From Aphelenchoides besseyi (Eukaryota > Nematoda > Chromadorea > Rhabditida > Aphelenchoididae): a stretch of 64,000 bases of DNA. Positions 35,335 to 47,843 of the stretch are shown one piece after another. The position numbers were made by a program, and so were the translations under genes. Where the stretch lies: positions 8,990,001 to 9,054,000 of the forward strand of contig JAMPIQ010000003.1 in NCBI GenBank assembly GCA_024699855.1. The letters run 5' to 3'. The notes under the pieces were generated by a model. That model made no database searches, was not told where the DNA came from, and was given only the letters and a program-made list of their open reading frames with translations. Position 1 is the first letter of the stretch. Every line of letters starts with the position of its first letter.

Positions 35335-38040
35335 TCATTCCTTCGAACCAGCAATCAGCGCTTCCAACTTCTCGATCTTCTCTTTCAATGCTTGATTCTC
35401 TTTTTGTGAAAATACCACCTCGCCACGCAAACGATTCACGTATTGTATTTTGTCTCTGGACGAGGTCAACGATACTACTTGCTTTTGCAAATCATCTCTT
35501 TCTTTCACAACCTTTTCGAGACTCTGAAAACAAAAAATAAGCTCGAAAAACACGATGGAAACTTACAGCTTTGACGTTAATCAGTTCGTCGGCCATCTGA
35601 TCGCGAAACTCCTGCAGTTCAACGCCCTTCGAGTTTAACTCTCCTTCGTAATCGGTAATCGTATCGTTGTGTGCGTCTTGATCCTTCTTCAGTTTTGAGT
35701 TTTCTTCGGCACAAATGTCCAATTCTTCGCTTAGTTCGGTAATCTAAAAACTCAAAGTAAAACGGGAAATTGTGAGGATAGACTTACTCGCGCACGAAGA
35801 GACTCCAGTTCTTCTTCGTAATCTTTCAGCTTCTTCTTAGCGTCTTTCAACTCATGCGCCAATTTCCGTTTCTCCGTACTTTCCGTTTCAAATTTCTTAC
35901 GCCAATCTGAAACCAAAACGCTGATAAGTCTATCTGTTCGATTCCAACGTACTACGACATTCTTCCTGTTTAGTTGCGAGTCGGTTTTGCATTTTGTTCA
36001 ACTGATCAGTCATAGTCTTGTATTCTTTTTCACGTGTCTTTCGAAGTTCCATCAAGTCATCTCTTAAGCGTAGAATGTCTTCTTCACGGGCATTCTTTTG
36101 GTCGTGAAGTTCTTTGAACTTCTCGATGCTTACAGTGTTTTCGCCATTTGCTTCTTGGTTCTCTTTTTCGTTTGTGTCTTCGTCGAACATCACTTTGAAC
36201 ACAGCTGCTGAAGATCCGGGAATAATCGGTGCACGACCACAACCAACGTTCGTTCGTCTTCGTTCTTTTCCTTTCAACACTGTAGGCGCACAGAAAGTGG
36301 CAAGTCGAGCACCGAACGTGTTCATTTGATCAATCAGCTGAAATCAACAAATCAACAACCAATCTAAAGAAGTCAACTGACCAGTTTGCGTTGAAGAGAA
36401 GCTCGATCAAATTCCGGTTTCGAGGCTTGAACGTACTTTTTAAAAATTTCTTCGGCTTGATTAGTGAAGGAATTAAAACGTTCCTAAGCATTCAAATATT
36501 AAAACCTCAAAAGCAGTAACTTACCACAATCGTGTTCAACTCGAGCGGTTTCTCCTCTTGCATTTGAACCTCAAGATGAGCGTACTTTTCCTTCCAGACA
36601 TCGACTTCCACTTCCTTGTCAATCAACTGCTGTTCGAAGCCTTGTACTTTCGACTGAAGCTCCACCTTTTCGAACTCAACATCTTCGTTGCGCTCTTTCA
36701 CCGCTTCCAGTTCACCTAAAAGCTAGAAATGTAAAAAGAAATAAAACTGATAACTTACGTTGAAGTCGAGTTTTGTCTTCTGAAAGCTGAAGGATTTCTT
36801 GCTTCAGTTTAGCTTCGTCCTTGGATTGAAGATCAACGTTGACGTGCGGTACGTTTTTGATCTTTCGCAGTGACTGCGCAAAGTTGATGGACTTCGTGGT
36901 CATCGTCACGTTCCTGAAACAATAAAAATTAAGAGAAGAAACGAAAAGTAGGACTTACTTAGCATCTGAGTGCAGGTTCACGACAAAAGCTGTCCGTGAG
37001 TTGCCACCCAACGAATCGCATAGAAACCAAGTGAGTTTGGAATCGCGATAGGGAATGTGCTTCGCCGGAGTGTTCAACGTCAGTTTTCGAATGACGTTCC
37101 CGAGGGTCAGTAGCGACAAGTTGATCTTCTGCATCTCCTAAAATCAAAAAACATTAACGACCAAGAACTGAGACTCACCTTGAACTGCTGGCCATCGACT
37201 TTTGAGTCTTTCGCATTCTCCGATCCGGCCAAATCGACCAAATTCAATCGACAGTTGATTCGACGAACAATCTGCTTTTGCATGCTTTCAACTGTCAGAA
37301 AGATGGTGATGATTGAATGTGATCGGGAACTTCGCTCATTCATCGCTGTTTCGGAGACGTGTCGATGTTCGTTCCCGAGTTTGATGAGCTCCATCACTTC
37401 TGTGACATTCGTGCACAAACAGATTGTGGCGTCCGTGAGCTCAACGGTTTCGTTCAACTTGCGGATCTTCGGTTTCATTTTCGGATCGAGCAGATCGATG
37501 AGCTCTTCCTTGTACAACTCGACGAACGATGCTTTGATTTGGTAGTTGAAAACCTCGTCTCCCGACTAAAATTCGAAGAGTAAAAAACAACAGCATTGAA
37601 CTCACCATTTCCCTTCGTTTGTTCAACTCATCAAAGAGAAATTGAACGGAACGCGGAACGATTCCCATTTTCGTTTTGAACTCCGGATCGTCGTGATTCG
37701 CGCCGTACATCGTGTACGTCTTGCCGCTAGCTGTCTGACCGTACGCGAAGATCGTTCCATTGTAACCCTCCAAACATCCGTCGAGGATTTTCTTGGCAAC
37801 CTTCTCGAAAACCAATCTCTGAAACTTGTGGATTAGCAAACAAGTATAAGAGAGGATTGAAGAACGAACCTGTTCACACGAGTCGTTGAGAGCGACATCG
37901 AACGTGTATCTGGTGGTCTGTCCATTGAAGATGAGGTTTGAGTTTTCGATCTTCAAGCACGGTCGAAGATTCCGCTGCGGAAGCGGTCGGAGTCGTGCAG
38001 CCACGAAGATCTGGTCGTCGTCGTGTTCTTCGTCGCACAT
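35335..38040 (-). CDS. Kinesin with N-terminal motor and long coiled coil
   Basis: Start at 38040 ([20 protein letters not shown]) just after a TTTCAG. Motor motifs: P-loop [15 protein letters not shown] (about 37720), switch [11 protein letters not shown], switch [11 protein letters not shown], and [20 protein letters not shown] with [11 protein letters not shown] closing the motor. The rest is nearly all heptad-type coiled coil ([39 protein letters not shown]) and ends in [17 protein letters not shown], stop 35335-35337. Overall plan resembles kinesin-1 heavy chain, but the motor is divergent and the IAK tail motif is absent, so I leave the subfamily open. Confidence 0.9.
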
Positions 38041-38357
38041 GTCGAAGTACTGAAATCGATGTCAACGTAAAATACACCGAATCTCGAATCGCAAATAACA
38101 AATAAACGTTGTGGACAAGAAGATCGCTAACTGGAAGCGATCGCAACGAAATGCCAAAAATTTGAACGGAACTTAAACGCAAAGTTTTTCGTTTCGAGTT
38201 TCCGTTAACAAAAGAACGGTCATTTTCTTCCACTCAACTTCGAATACACGATCTTAAGGTTTTTAAAAACGAACAGTGAAATTCAATTGTGAGAACTTTA
38301 TTGAGAATTCATATCAAATATTGTGACTAATTGACGGGAAGAAGGTGATTCTTTTTG

Positions 38358-40802
38358 CTATAATTTGCTTTGCTGTTCACTCAAATTTATCGACGGAGGT
38401 GGCGGCAACGAGTCGTCCATTGGAACCACACGATTTCCGCCGTTAACTGTCGGTGGAGTTGGCGGGTTTCCGGCCGTTGATCCGTTGGTCAGATTGCGTT
38501 TGGTAATTCGCTCGTACGATGGCCATTTGGGTTGCAGTCTCATTATTTCTCTCCAACTCTAAACAACCAATCTGTTAGGAATAGCCGACGAAAACCAACT
38601 CGTCGTTGTCGTTGAAATTTGATCAGATTGTAAACGACGAAGAACGGCAACGTGATCAATGGCACAAGCGATAGCATCCAACCGAAATTCAACGACCATT
38701 CCGGATAGTAGATCATTCGCTCTTTCTTTCCATAGGTTGGCAGATGATCAATTTGATTGTTCAAAACGGCGTAAAAGACCAACTGAATGATTTGAACTCT
38801 TTGGCTTTCTCATAAGTCGACTTACAGCCGCTTCAATTGGCGCAACAAAACGCCAAATGAGTTGAACGTACGTTCCGCTTGATCCGAAAATTCGCCCCAA
38901 CCAACTACTCGGGGTCCCCATCATTGATCTCAAGTCTTTCAAGTACTCGTGCAGACCTAAATCATCAAGTGAAAACGTTGTGTTCCGATAGTTACCGTAG
39001 ATGTAAATGACTAATAAAATTTCAAAAATAATCAACAGCATCAAAGTGAAAGAAGCCGAATAACTGTCGAAAAGATTGAAATAGAAGATTCCTGCCTAAA
39101 CAAAAAGCTTGTTAGAGAAGATTTTAACTTCAAACCAACTCTCGTTGTCATAATCAAACCCATGAGAAAGAGGAGCATGCAAACCCCAATCGCAATGTAG
39201 GTCTTGTGTTTTCGTAGTGATGGGCATTGATCGTATAGAGCGGTTATCATCACTTCTGCCAAACCGAATTGACTCGAAATACCCAAAATGAACAACATCG
39301 AAAAGAACAACAACGACCATAACCACGGCATTGGCATTCGACTCATGGCCTCGGGATACGCTATGAAAGCCAATCCGGTTCCACTTTGAACGACGTCGTC
39401 AATATTCGAATTCAACTGCTTGGCCATAAATCCAAGAACAGAGAAAACGGCCGTGCCGCCAAACATCGACATAAATCCATCGGCCACGGTGATAATCAAC
39501 GCGTCCTTGAAACAGTTGTGATGATGACCATTGAAACTGCTCAACGACATCAAACCGCCAAATCCGATGGCCAGCGAGTAACAAACATGAGTTGCTGCCT
39601 AAACTTTCTGGTCCATCAAAACGATAATTGTAAAACTTACAGTTTTCCACGTTGTAATTTCGTAGATTTTCGTCATATTCGGTTGAGTCATGTAAAACTT
39701 GAGACCCTCTTCAGCTCCATCCAACGTCACTCCACGAACAAAAAACAAGACAATGATCGCGTAGGGTATGGTAGCAGTAAAAGTCGACAACTTTCCCATG
39801 ATTTTGACTCCTTTACACAAAACTAAACACGTTAGAATCCATGCAATCGCCAGCGCAGCAACGACTTTCAAGTTGAAACCTCCCATTTCATCGATGGTCT
39901 TCGTTTTTTCAAGCACGTAGTTTCTAAAACAAAAACTTAGAAGTCGATTGTTCAAACTTACTCAAAGAACTCTTCTGCTGGACTCACGGGCGGAAGGGTT
40001 TGAGCGTAAAACTCATCTCTTTGCTTGACCATCTCTTCGTTCGTTCCGTAGTGACAAGAACCGTTGAAGAAGAATGCCCATTCTGTTGCATTTGTTCCAC
40101 CGATCTCGTATGCACAACGCTCGTTTTCCAGCGTCGAAGAACAATCTGAACGAACAGTTTAATTGTACTCTCAAGCGTCGCTCTTACACGCGGTGTTAAA
40201 CTCATTCCGGCAAGATGCCCATTCATCGGAACGACCAGTTATTATGATGCCCAAGTAGATTAGAATCCATGAGACAATCACGTTGTAATAAACTGAAATT
40301 CAAAACTGATCTGTTCGATTGATCAGTTGGTTACCGGAAACGAGAAGCGACAACGAAGCCATACACCAACCAATCCCTAAAAACACATAAATCCCATCGA
40401 TACAATCGTTTTAACCTTGAAAAAGCGGACGTATTCGACCGTAGATCACGGCCGGACCTCCTGAAAAGGTATCGATTTCCATCAAAGTCTCGACTTTCAT
40501 ACCACGCGCAAATTGGCCCAACGACATTTCCAAGTACAATAGCGGGAATCCAACGCCAAATGAGCAAATAAGATAGGGAATCAAGAAGGCACCTGAAGCC
40601 AATTAATTCGAATTCCAATATTCAAACTCACCTCCTCCATTCTCGTAGGCCAAACTCGGAAAGCGCCAAATGTTTCCGAGACCTCAAAATCAGAAGGTCA
40701 ATTCGATTTCACCGAGCAACTAAAACTCACCAACCGCATATCCGATGCACGTCAAAATAAATTGAACTCCACTGTCCCATTGAGCGCGTTCGGTCTCCGC
40801 CA
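38358..40802 (-). CDS. Sodium-dependent neurotransmitter/amino acid transporter, SLC6 family
   Basis: Twelve-helix Na+/Cl- symporter. Start at 40802 (MAETERAQWDSGVQFILTCI). TM1 motif [20 protein letters not shown] (split by an intron) and AFLIPYLICSFGVGFPLLYL with EMSLGQFARG are diagnostic. A large extracellular loop has two Cys and N-glycosylation sites (GTNATEW, FNGSCHY). Later helices: VVAALAIAWILTCLVLCKGV, CYSLAIGFGGLMSLSSFNGH, YIAIGVCMLLFLMGLIMTTR, LMLLIIFEILLVIYIYG and WMLSLVPLITLPFFVVYNLI. The cytoplasmic tail is Pro-rich, stop at 38358-38360. Closest in style to nematode SNF proteins; substrate not assignable. Confidence 0.93.
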
Positions 40803-41263
40803 TTACAACAAAAAATAATAAAAAACTGACGGATAATCACGTATTTTTATTTTCGTTTGACTCACTCAACTTTGCTCGACATCTTTTTTTGTGTGTTTCT
40901 CTGAATCGTCTACGGTTTACACTCCGGCAACCTCATTGTTTTTTTCGCTATACGATTGGCGCCCACTAGAAATTTCTTAAGAAAACTTGCAATCTGAAGA
41001 CAAACCAAAGTATTTGCATAATCGATGATGACCGTTGGATGGTGCGAAGAACAAAAACTAAAAGTTATTGGACTTCTTTTTACTTTGTTTGCAGAATTGA
41101 ATATTCGTTCCGATCATTAAACAAATCGTCTTATTTTCAATACATTACTTATTTTATTTAACAAAAGTTCTCTATTGAATACCATCAAATCAAGTCTATA
41201 CACAGGATATTCTAAACAAACAGAACGATCTATTTCTAAACTCAAAAACAACAAATCAAAAGT

Positions 41264-41540
41264 TTAAATTGAGGTCTTTGCTTTTTTCGTCGATTTGCTT
41301 GGTGAAGTCATTGCTTTTCGTTTGATTACCGGTGAAGACGTGGCACTAAGAAACTCACGAAACAAAGCTGGTTTGCTATCTCGAACAGCGAAATGAACAA
41401 CCGAATCCACATGTAAAACATACTTGTCTGAAAACAAAAATCGTATTAACACTGAATGAATAATAACTTAACCGAGTCTGAGGCCGGGCGGATAATCACG
41501 GATCGAGCAGAACCGCAGTCCACCAGGTCCTGGCCTTTGA
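41264..41540 (-). pseudogene. 3' exons of an unknown gene, apparently cut by a retroelement
   Basis: Two exons joined by a short intron give GLRFCSIRDYPPGLRLDKYV, then LHVDSVVHFAVRDSKPALFR and a basic, Ser/Thr-rich tail (SPVIKRKAMTSPSKSTKKAK) ending at 41264. Upstream the frame meets a stop within 20 codons and then runs into the BEL/Pao-like remnant. I do not recognise the protein. It may be the surviving end of a gene truncated by insertion, or an exon whose partners lie elsewhere. Confidence 0.4.
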
Positions 41541-41544
41541 TTTC

Positions 41545-42950
41545 ACTCGCTTAGCGATTGACGGATGAAGCCGAAGATCCCCCGGATGTTTCAGCTTTTT
41601 GGAAGCTCGAGAACATCGGCGTCAATTCATCGATGCTCACAGAGAGTGTAAAACCGCAAAGCTTCTCCACTATTCAAACGACGATAACAAATCCGATGCC
41701 CATACTCTCTTCCATGTTCCTAGTCGACGAACAAAACCGAACTACGATAGTCGACGTTTCACGTCCAAATCATAGGATACCCGGAAGTGTGGGAACCTTT
41801 CAATGCACAACAATGGAGACGGCAAGATCCTTCTCCCGCCAATTCCCTCCGGAGATTTGCACCTGTATACCTAGTGACTCCTCAGCACAGTGCACGTGGG
41901 ATTTGACTAATCCATCTACAGTCTTCAAATTACCAGAGAAACGGCTCCCCTTACACTCAGGACCCATTCTTCTACTAAACAACAATAATTTGCTCACAGC
42001 AGTCTTCGAGCAACATTCTGATCTACTACTCTATGTGGCCTGCAACAATGTAACACTCTCAATGGCACACCATAAAACTCCATGCAAAGTATCTACCGAT
42101 GGTCAACTTAATGGATGCCGAGCTTGACATGAGGGTGCAACCACTGAACTCTACTGTAGGTCGCGACAACAAACAACCCTCGAAATCAACTGTGGAAAAA
42201 ATAACCAAATTAATGTGATTTGCGCAAACTCTACACACCTCATCAGAATCCACACCACATATGAAACCTATAATAGTAAATGCAACTTCTCCTGTGGAAA
42301 AGGAACTACCGGACATTTATCTATCTGGTTTATTATCATTAATCACGATTCCTCCACTGCCATTGTATCAAACTATTAATTCGTGGGCAAAACTCGCTTC
42401 CTCTATCCCCTTAACAAAAATCTTAGATGAAATCTCTGACTTCGCCATTAACTTGATTCCCAACCTCATTAAGTTTGCCCTCAAATATCCTCTCTTAAAA
42501 CTACTAATTGTAGTAGGACTGTTTGCGATCGTATATCTTTTTAAATTCTACTTCTTTCCCTTCAAATTCGAAAATGCAACGTTTTTATCTGTCTCACGAT
42601 ATTCGCCGATGACACGTAGACGACACTATAAGAAAAAGATTTATGTATATTAATGAGCCTCCTCACCTTTGCTGCCCAACCCATCACACAATCTGACTCA
42701 CATACCATTTGATTCCTTTTCACTTCAACTCCTCCATAAAGACCGATTTTTACCATTCTCCTCTTCGTGGGTCCACTCAACCCCTTATTCATTTGACCAT
42801 TCTCTTTTGAACCTCCTTCTCTACATACTCTCCATGGCTCAACTCTTTGTAGCCTCAAACGAAGATAACTACAAAGCAACTTTCATCCTAAATGGAGAGA
42901 CGACGATAATACCCAAACAATCTCTCTCACTACGAAGATAGAAGCTCCTA
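41545..42950 (+). mobile_element. Internally deleted BEL/Pao-type retroelement with envelope-like ORF
   Basis: The first codons (about 41575-41660) contain PPDVSAFWKLENIGVN, like the start of the reverse transcriptase region in BEL/Pao elements (FWxLExIGI). The same frame then passes directly to a Cys-rich region (TCIPSDSSAQCTWDL, LLLYVACNNVTLSM, NGCRA before an in-frame stop at 42124, HEGATTELYC after it) resembling the phlebovirus Gc-like (class II) envelopes some nematode BEL elements carry. Further stops and frame changes follow; near 42480-42560 a frame encodes a hydrophobic helix and basic tail, as expected at an envelope C-terminus. Protease, RT core, RNase H and integrase are missing. 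I see no LTRs. This is a dead copy. Confidence 0.6.
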
Positions 42951-44288
42951 CACTGCCCGACAACTAAAAGTGCAGTCTACTTTCATGAGTCGATTACTCC
43001 TCCATGTGCATTGATCACTTTCAACAACCGGTCGTAGTATGTGGAGTAGAGGTTTTTAACCATCTTCTTTGCTTCTGCTTCGATTCTCTTGAGTAACGTC
43101 TTTTTGCACTTGTATTTTCCGGTTCTGTAAACGGCTCGAGACAAAACGCTCCAAACATTTTCGATGATATTCAAATCCGACGACTTGGACGGCCAATCGA
43201 GTGTACGAACGTTTTCGGACGAAAGAAATTTTGTCGTTGCTCTGGATTGGTGGATGCTACAGTTGTCCTGTTGGAACACGAACTTGTCGTCGCCCATTTG
43301 TCTTTGGCACCACGGCAAAATAGTCGATCAGAGATCTTCGATGTATTTAGCTGAGTTGTATCGACCGTCAACTATCTAAATTCAATGAAAGAATTAATTT
43401 TCAATGCTTCACGTACCTTTATAAACAGCTTATCGTTTGACGCAATTGCTCCAAAGACCATCACTCCAATTCCACCACCTTGACGCTTCTCTCGAGGAAC
43501 ATTTGGTCTGTTTTTGAAGGCGTATGTGCCTAGCAAGTCGGGCCTGTTGCCGTTAAACTTTTTCTCATCACTAAAAATCCATGTGTTGATGTTTGATTGC
43601 ATTCTGGTTTGAGTTTTTGCAAAGGCGATTCGTTTGGATCGATGTTTTGCGGTCAATCGGATTTGTTACCGTTGGACTTCATAGACAAAAGATTCGGTTT
43701 TTAGTGCTCTTTGGATTGTACGTGTTGAATATTCTAAACTCAAAGCGCTTTTGATCGAGGACGACGTAACAACATGACCGACAGTGAGCTCGCGATTGAC
43801 ATGTCGACGAATCTGAGAACGATGGCGTTTATCCAACTTCTTTTTGACGGGTGGTGCTTTGCGAACCTTTCTGGGAATATTGTAGAGATACTCCAGAACG
43901 TGTGAATCGAATAACCAGTAATTTCAGCCACTTTGTTGCAATTTCCTTCTTCCGTGTAAAAATCACGAATCCGTTTTTGTTCTTATTCGCTTAACATACT
44001 GAAGCCTGGAAATAGAAAGAGTGTAACATAATGAACAATATACAAAAGAACAAAAGTCAGAAAACATCAACAACATAGTGCAAATCTGCAAAGAGATTAG
44101 AGTGCACGTTTAGTCGTCGCACTCCAAAATGAAATTTGTGTCTCACATACGCAATTTTGTACCACTACAAAATAAACGTACATCGATCTTATTGTCCTGT
44201 ACTGCTTTATAACTGCGCCAAATTTCAGCTCAATCCAACAACGAAAACATATCGAACCACTGATTGCACTTTTAGTTGCCGGGCAGTG
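42951..44288 (-). mobile_element. Tc-type DNA transposon, near complete, TA-flanked
   Basis: Terminal inverted repeats of about 28 nt start CACTGCCCGACAACTAAAAG on the left (42951) and end as its near-perfect complement on the right (44262-44288), each next to TA (42949-42950, 44289-44290). Size 1338 bp fits an autonomous Tc1/Tc3-like element. It carries one transposase gene on the minus strand. The element lies between the BEL/Pao remnant and the LINE fragment, so it landed in older repeats. Confidence 0.88.
42983..43990 (-). pseudogene. Tc-type transposase, broken
   Basis: DDE transposase reading from about 43990 to 42983. N-terminal helix-turn-helix remnants (EEGNCNKVAEITGYSIHTFW) lie in one frame, then the catalytic region: WIFSDEKKFNGNRPDLL (first Asp), GIGVMVFGAIASNDKLFIKV, DDKFVFQQDNCSIHQS (second Asp) and SSDLNIIENVWSVLSRAVY (the Glu), a DD34E-like layout. 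The end INAHGGVIDS is typical. Several frame breaks in the N-terminal half and a stop between IEDL and TILPW show it is inactive, or needs introns I cannot place. Confidence 0.75.
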
Positions 44289-44290
44289 TA

Positions 44291-45330
44291 TTTGCATCTA
44301 AGTCTAACGTACCTCTCTTAGATGACAACAGGACCGACGAGGATGTCCCCGTGATCAAATGGTGGTAGGTAAAAGCTGCTGCGAAGAGCCTGAAGAACGA
44401 CAAGGCTTCCGGACCTGACGGCATCGTTAACGAAGTTATCAAGGCGGGAGAGCGGACGCTTTGGAAAGCACTGACCACACTCTTCAACAGCTGTATTGAC
44501 GAAGAAGACGTGCCAGCTAAGTGGAAGGAGTCAACCATCGTGCTCATTTCGAAGAAAGGCGACCGCATCGATCTACGCAACAACCGCCCAATCACACTTC
44601 TACCGACCATGTACAAGTTCTTCACCAAAGTGCTGGTTACGCGATTGACCCTACTTCTAAACGAATAACAACCACGAGAACAGGCTGGATTCAGGGCGGG
44701 CTTCTCCACCTCAGACCACCTACAAGTTGTTAACCAAGTTTTAGAGCGTTGTAGAGAATGTTAAATACCACTGTGCTTGTGTTCGTCGGCTACGAGAAAG
44801 CTTTCGACATGGTGGAATCCAACTTCGTCTGGAATGCACTCGTCCAACAAGCCGTGCCCAAGAAGTACGTTCAAACGCTCCAAAACGTCAACAGCGGATG
44901 CTCAACTTCGATCCGCCTGTTCTACAACGGCCTCAAGATTCCCATCCGTAGAGGCGTGCGACAAGGTGATACGATCTTTTAAAAGCTGTTCACGGCAACT
45001 TTGGAAGACATGTTCCGCACGCTCGACTGAGAAGACCGAGGTATCAGCATCGATGGAGAACGCCTACATCATCTACGTTTCGCTGACGACATCGTTCTGT
45101 TTGCCAGCACACTCAAGGAGGCAGAGCAAATGTTGGTGGAACTTAACGAGGCTAGCGAGCGAGTCGGACTTCGCACCAACCGGAAGAAAACTCGAGCAAT
45201 GGCGAACACCTACTGCAACCAACAGACAATGCAACTAAACGGCGAAGACATCGAGTTCACTGATCACTACGTCTATCTGGGCCAGCTGGTGACACGCGAC
45301 TATTAGCAATTCAGTAGTACTACGGGCTTC
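44291..45330 (+). mobile_element. Non-LTR retrotransposon (LINE) reverse transcriptase remnant
   Basis: Plus-strand pieces of a LINE reverse transcriptase, jockey/RTE-like. Pieces in order: [79 protein letters not shown], and the catalytic HLRFADDIVLFAS block near 45070, then HYVYLGQLV. In-frame stops (for example near 44667, 44760, 44980, 45030) and one frame change mark it as dead. 5' and 3' ends of the element are not found, and there is no obvious poly(A) tail. Confidence 0.82.
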
Positions 45331-46352
45331 ACAGACGCCCAAATGAGTTCCGGTCCGTAATGCGAAATCTAACAACTGAACGAACATGAAACTGAATCCT
45401 TTTTTTCTGGCCACTTCTTGACAGCTCGTCTGATGAAGAGAAGCAAAAAATGTGATAAAAACGAACACTGTGTGCTGGATTACGGATAATCAATGGGATC
45501 GGAACTTCTGTCTTCAGCTTCGAGTGGAATCGAAGACCACTGGTCAGCTGATTCGATCACATTGATCGGAATTTGTGGCTGAAGCTCAATAAGCTTCCAA
45601 ATTAAAGATTGAGTATGAAGTGGACATGAATTGCTAACGAAAAAAAAACCCCCAACAATCCGATCATTTACGGCAACAAAACTAAAGTCAAAGATTCATT
45701 CTAAGGAGTCAGATGAGCACTCATTTCGACCCTTAATTTCTGCTCAGTTACAGACAAATTCGTGATCTTTTTATTCTGGAATTACAATATTCAAATCATC
45801 TTACAAAGTCATTTACTCGTAAACACAAATGAATTTACACAATACAACGACCGCAAGGTCATACAAAGAAAAATGCTTGAGAATCGGCAATTAATATTTT
45901 TATACGATTTTGTGGTTTTTTAAGAGGTACGAGACGTTTACGAAGTCTGATGATCTACAAACATGGGAGGATTATTAGTCATACATATTAAACTCATGAG
46001 TTGAATTTGCGTTTTTGGAAGTTGTTTTGGCATGAGAGCAATAACTTAATAGGGAGGGAGTTGAGGGTCCGATTAAACAAAATAAGCAACATAATCGAAC
46101 GTCAAGAACAAAACGTCGAAAAAGCACCAATCAAACGTGTTTTGTGGTTTTCTTTTTTCGGAGGGAATGGTCGAAACAACGACCGATGATCACAGCAAAA
46201 TTGCAGTTCGAAACGAAAGTAACCGACCCGTTGAAGGTCGGTCAGCGGTGGAGGGAAGAGAGATTTTGGCAAAAAGACTAATGATTAGATGACGTGAAAA
46301 TGGATAGAAACCGGAGAAAACCAAAATAACAAAAAAGGTTAACTCAGCTTCC
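45331..46352. other. Intergenic stretch, no supported gene
   Basis: Between the LINE remnant and the 3' end of the acidic-protein gene. AT-rich with no exon chain. A poly(A)/C run at 45641-45655 could be an old retroelement end. Confidence 0.45.
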
Positions 46353-47843
46353 TCAGAGTTTAATGCGTTTCGGCGACGCGTTGAACAACGAGTTCAAAGT
46401 CAGTTCGTTGGTTAGCGACCGTTTGCGTGGAGATCGTGTATCTGAAGTCGCACAGAAACGTTGATAGAGTAAGTCGCTTTGGTCGAGCAGCAAACCGCCA
46501 GCAGTTGCGTACTCACTATGCTCTTTTTGAACAACGATAGTGGTATTCAGGTCCATATCGTGGAACGTGTGTGGGCTGAGAGCGGCTTCGATTCGACACG
46601 ATTTCATCGATGACACCACATTGGGAGTCTTAAAACAAGAATCAATAATAAGAGATGGATTCGTGAACTCACCATATTGATCAAATCGACGAATGCAGCA
46701 GTCGTCTCCTCACGAGGTGCGAGAACCGTCGGCACAATCACTTTTTCCTCCGTTTGATCGTTCTGATAAGCTTTCATGTCTTTCTTATCGTCGAGATCCG
46801 AGCGTTCAGTTATAGTGCTCTTGATTTCCGTCTCGTCAGCCATCTCGTGGTCGGACTCGTCCATGAAATTGTCAGGCAGAATCGACGAGGACATATCGAC
46901 CGTGCATTCCATTTCGGTGGTTGTTGTTGGTGGCAAAGGAGTGCCAAACGACTGCGAATTGAAGGCACCATACTGCTCAAAGCCATTCATCATTCCATCG
47001 GTTCCACTAACCGCGTATTCATCGCCAAACATTCGATATCCGCTAAACAGACAAAAACTAATCAATCACTCTCTCACGTTCAAAACTTACAGAGTGCTCG
47101 ATTGATAATCGTCATAATAGCGAGGTTGCGATCGTTCCATTATGTACAAATCGGGCTCCGGTTCTCGCCAAGAGGGTGCCGATTGTGTCAACGTAGAAAC
47201 GGGTGGAATCGCGGTTCCAGTGGTCGGTGAATAACAAGTGGATTTGAAGATTTGATCTTCCATCTTCTCGATATCTTCCGATGGGTCCATAAGACTCAAA
47301 TGAGTGAAAGCCGGTGGTTGTAGAGCGCTGAAGCGGTTTTGCAAGTCGAGAGTTGAGATGTCGGGTAATGCCGAAGGTGTGATGTTCGAGTAGAGATTGT
47401 TGTTTGGATCGTCTTGCTCTTCTATCTCTTCGTCCGAGTCTTCATTGTCGCTTTCACCTTCCGAATCAACTTCGGTGTCTTCCATTTCTTCGGTTTCGTC
47501 CGCTACTTTTTTAAACTCTTTCATTTCGTCCATTTCAGGTTCTTCGGCGGACTTAACAGATGGAATGTTAATTTCACGACTCTAAAATCCAACTCGTTGC
47601 GACTTTATTTCCTTTTTTCTTCCTACTAACCAATTGCTCTCTTCCCATCGAAGTCATTTGTCGTTCCCGGTCCAGCATCTGAGCAACGAAGTTCTTGATC
47701 AGCAGCCGTTTGCGCATTGCCGCTCCGCCGCACGACGCTTTCTTCTTCTCTGACTTCTTGGAACACTTCTGAACGGCCAAACTACAAAAATACGAGAAAA
47801 TGTCGTCGATTGTTGTTGGGACGTCATTTTGCGTTGAAGACAT
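46353..47843 (-). CDS. Acidic, probably nuclear protein of unknown family
   Basis: Start at 47843 (MSSTQNDVPTTIDDIFSYFC). A basic helix MRKRLLIKNFVAQMLDRERQ follows a Lys/Cys patch (KCSKKSEKKKASCGG). Then a very acidic run (EEMEDTEVDSEGESDNEDSD), Ser/Thr/Pro-rich linkers with short hydrophobic motifs (ALPDISTLDLQNRFSAL), and a C-terminus with SPRKRSLTNELTLNSLF and ASPKRIKL, a likely nuclear signal with proline-directed phosphosites. Four exons, short introns. Composition suggests a transcriptional co-regulator or early-response factor. The basic helix is faintly like SERTA-type motifs, but I would not assign a family. Confidence 0.65.

Noticed and set aside
35335..38040. Firm label as kinesin-1 (KIF5/unc-116)
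   Set aside because: Motor and coiled coil fit loosely, but neck sequence and the autoinhibitory IAK tail are missing and the motor is divergent, so only the kinesin superfamily is claimed.
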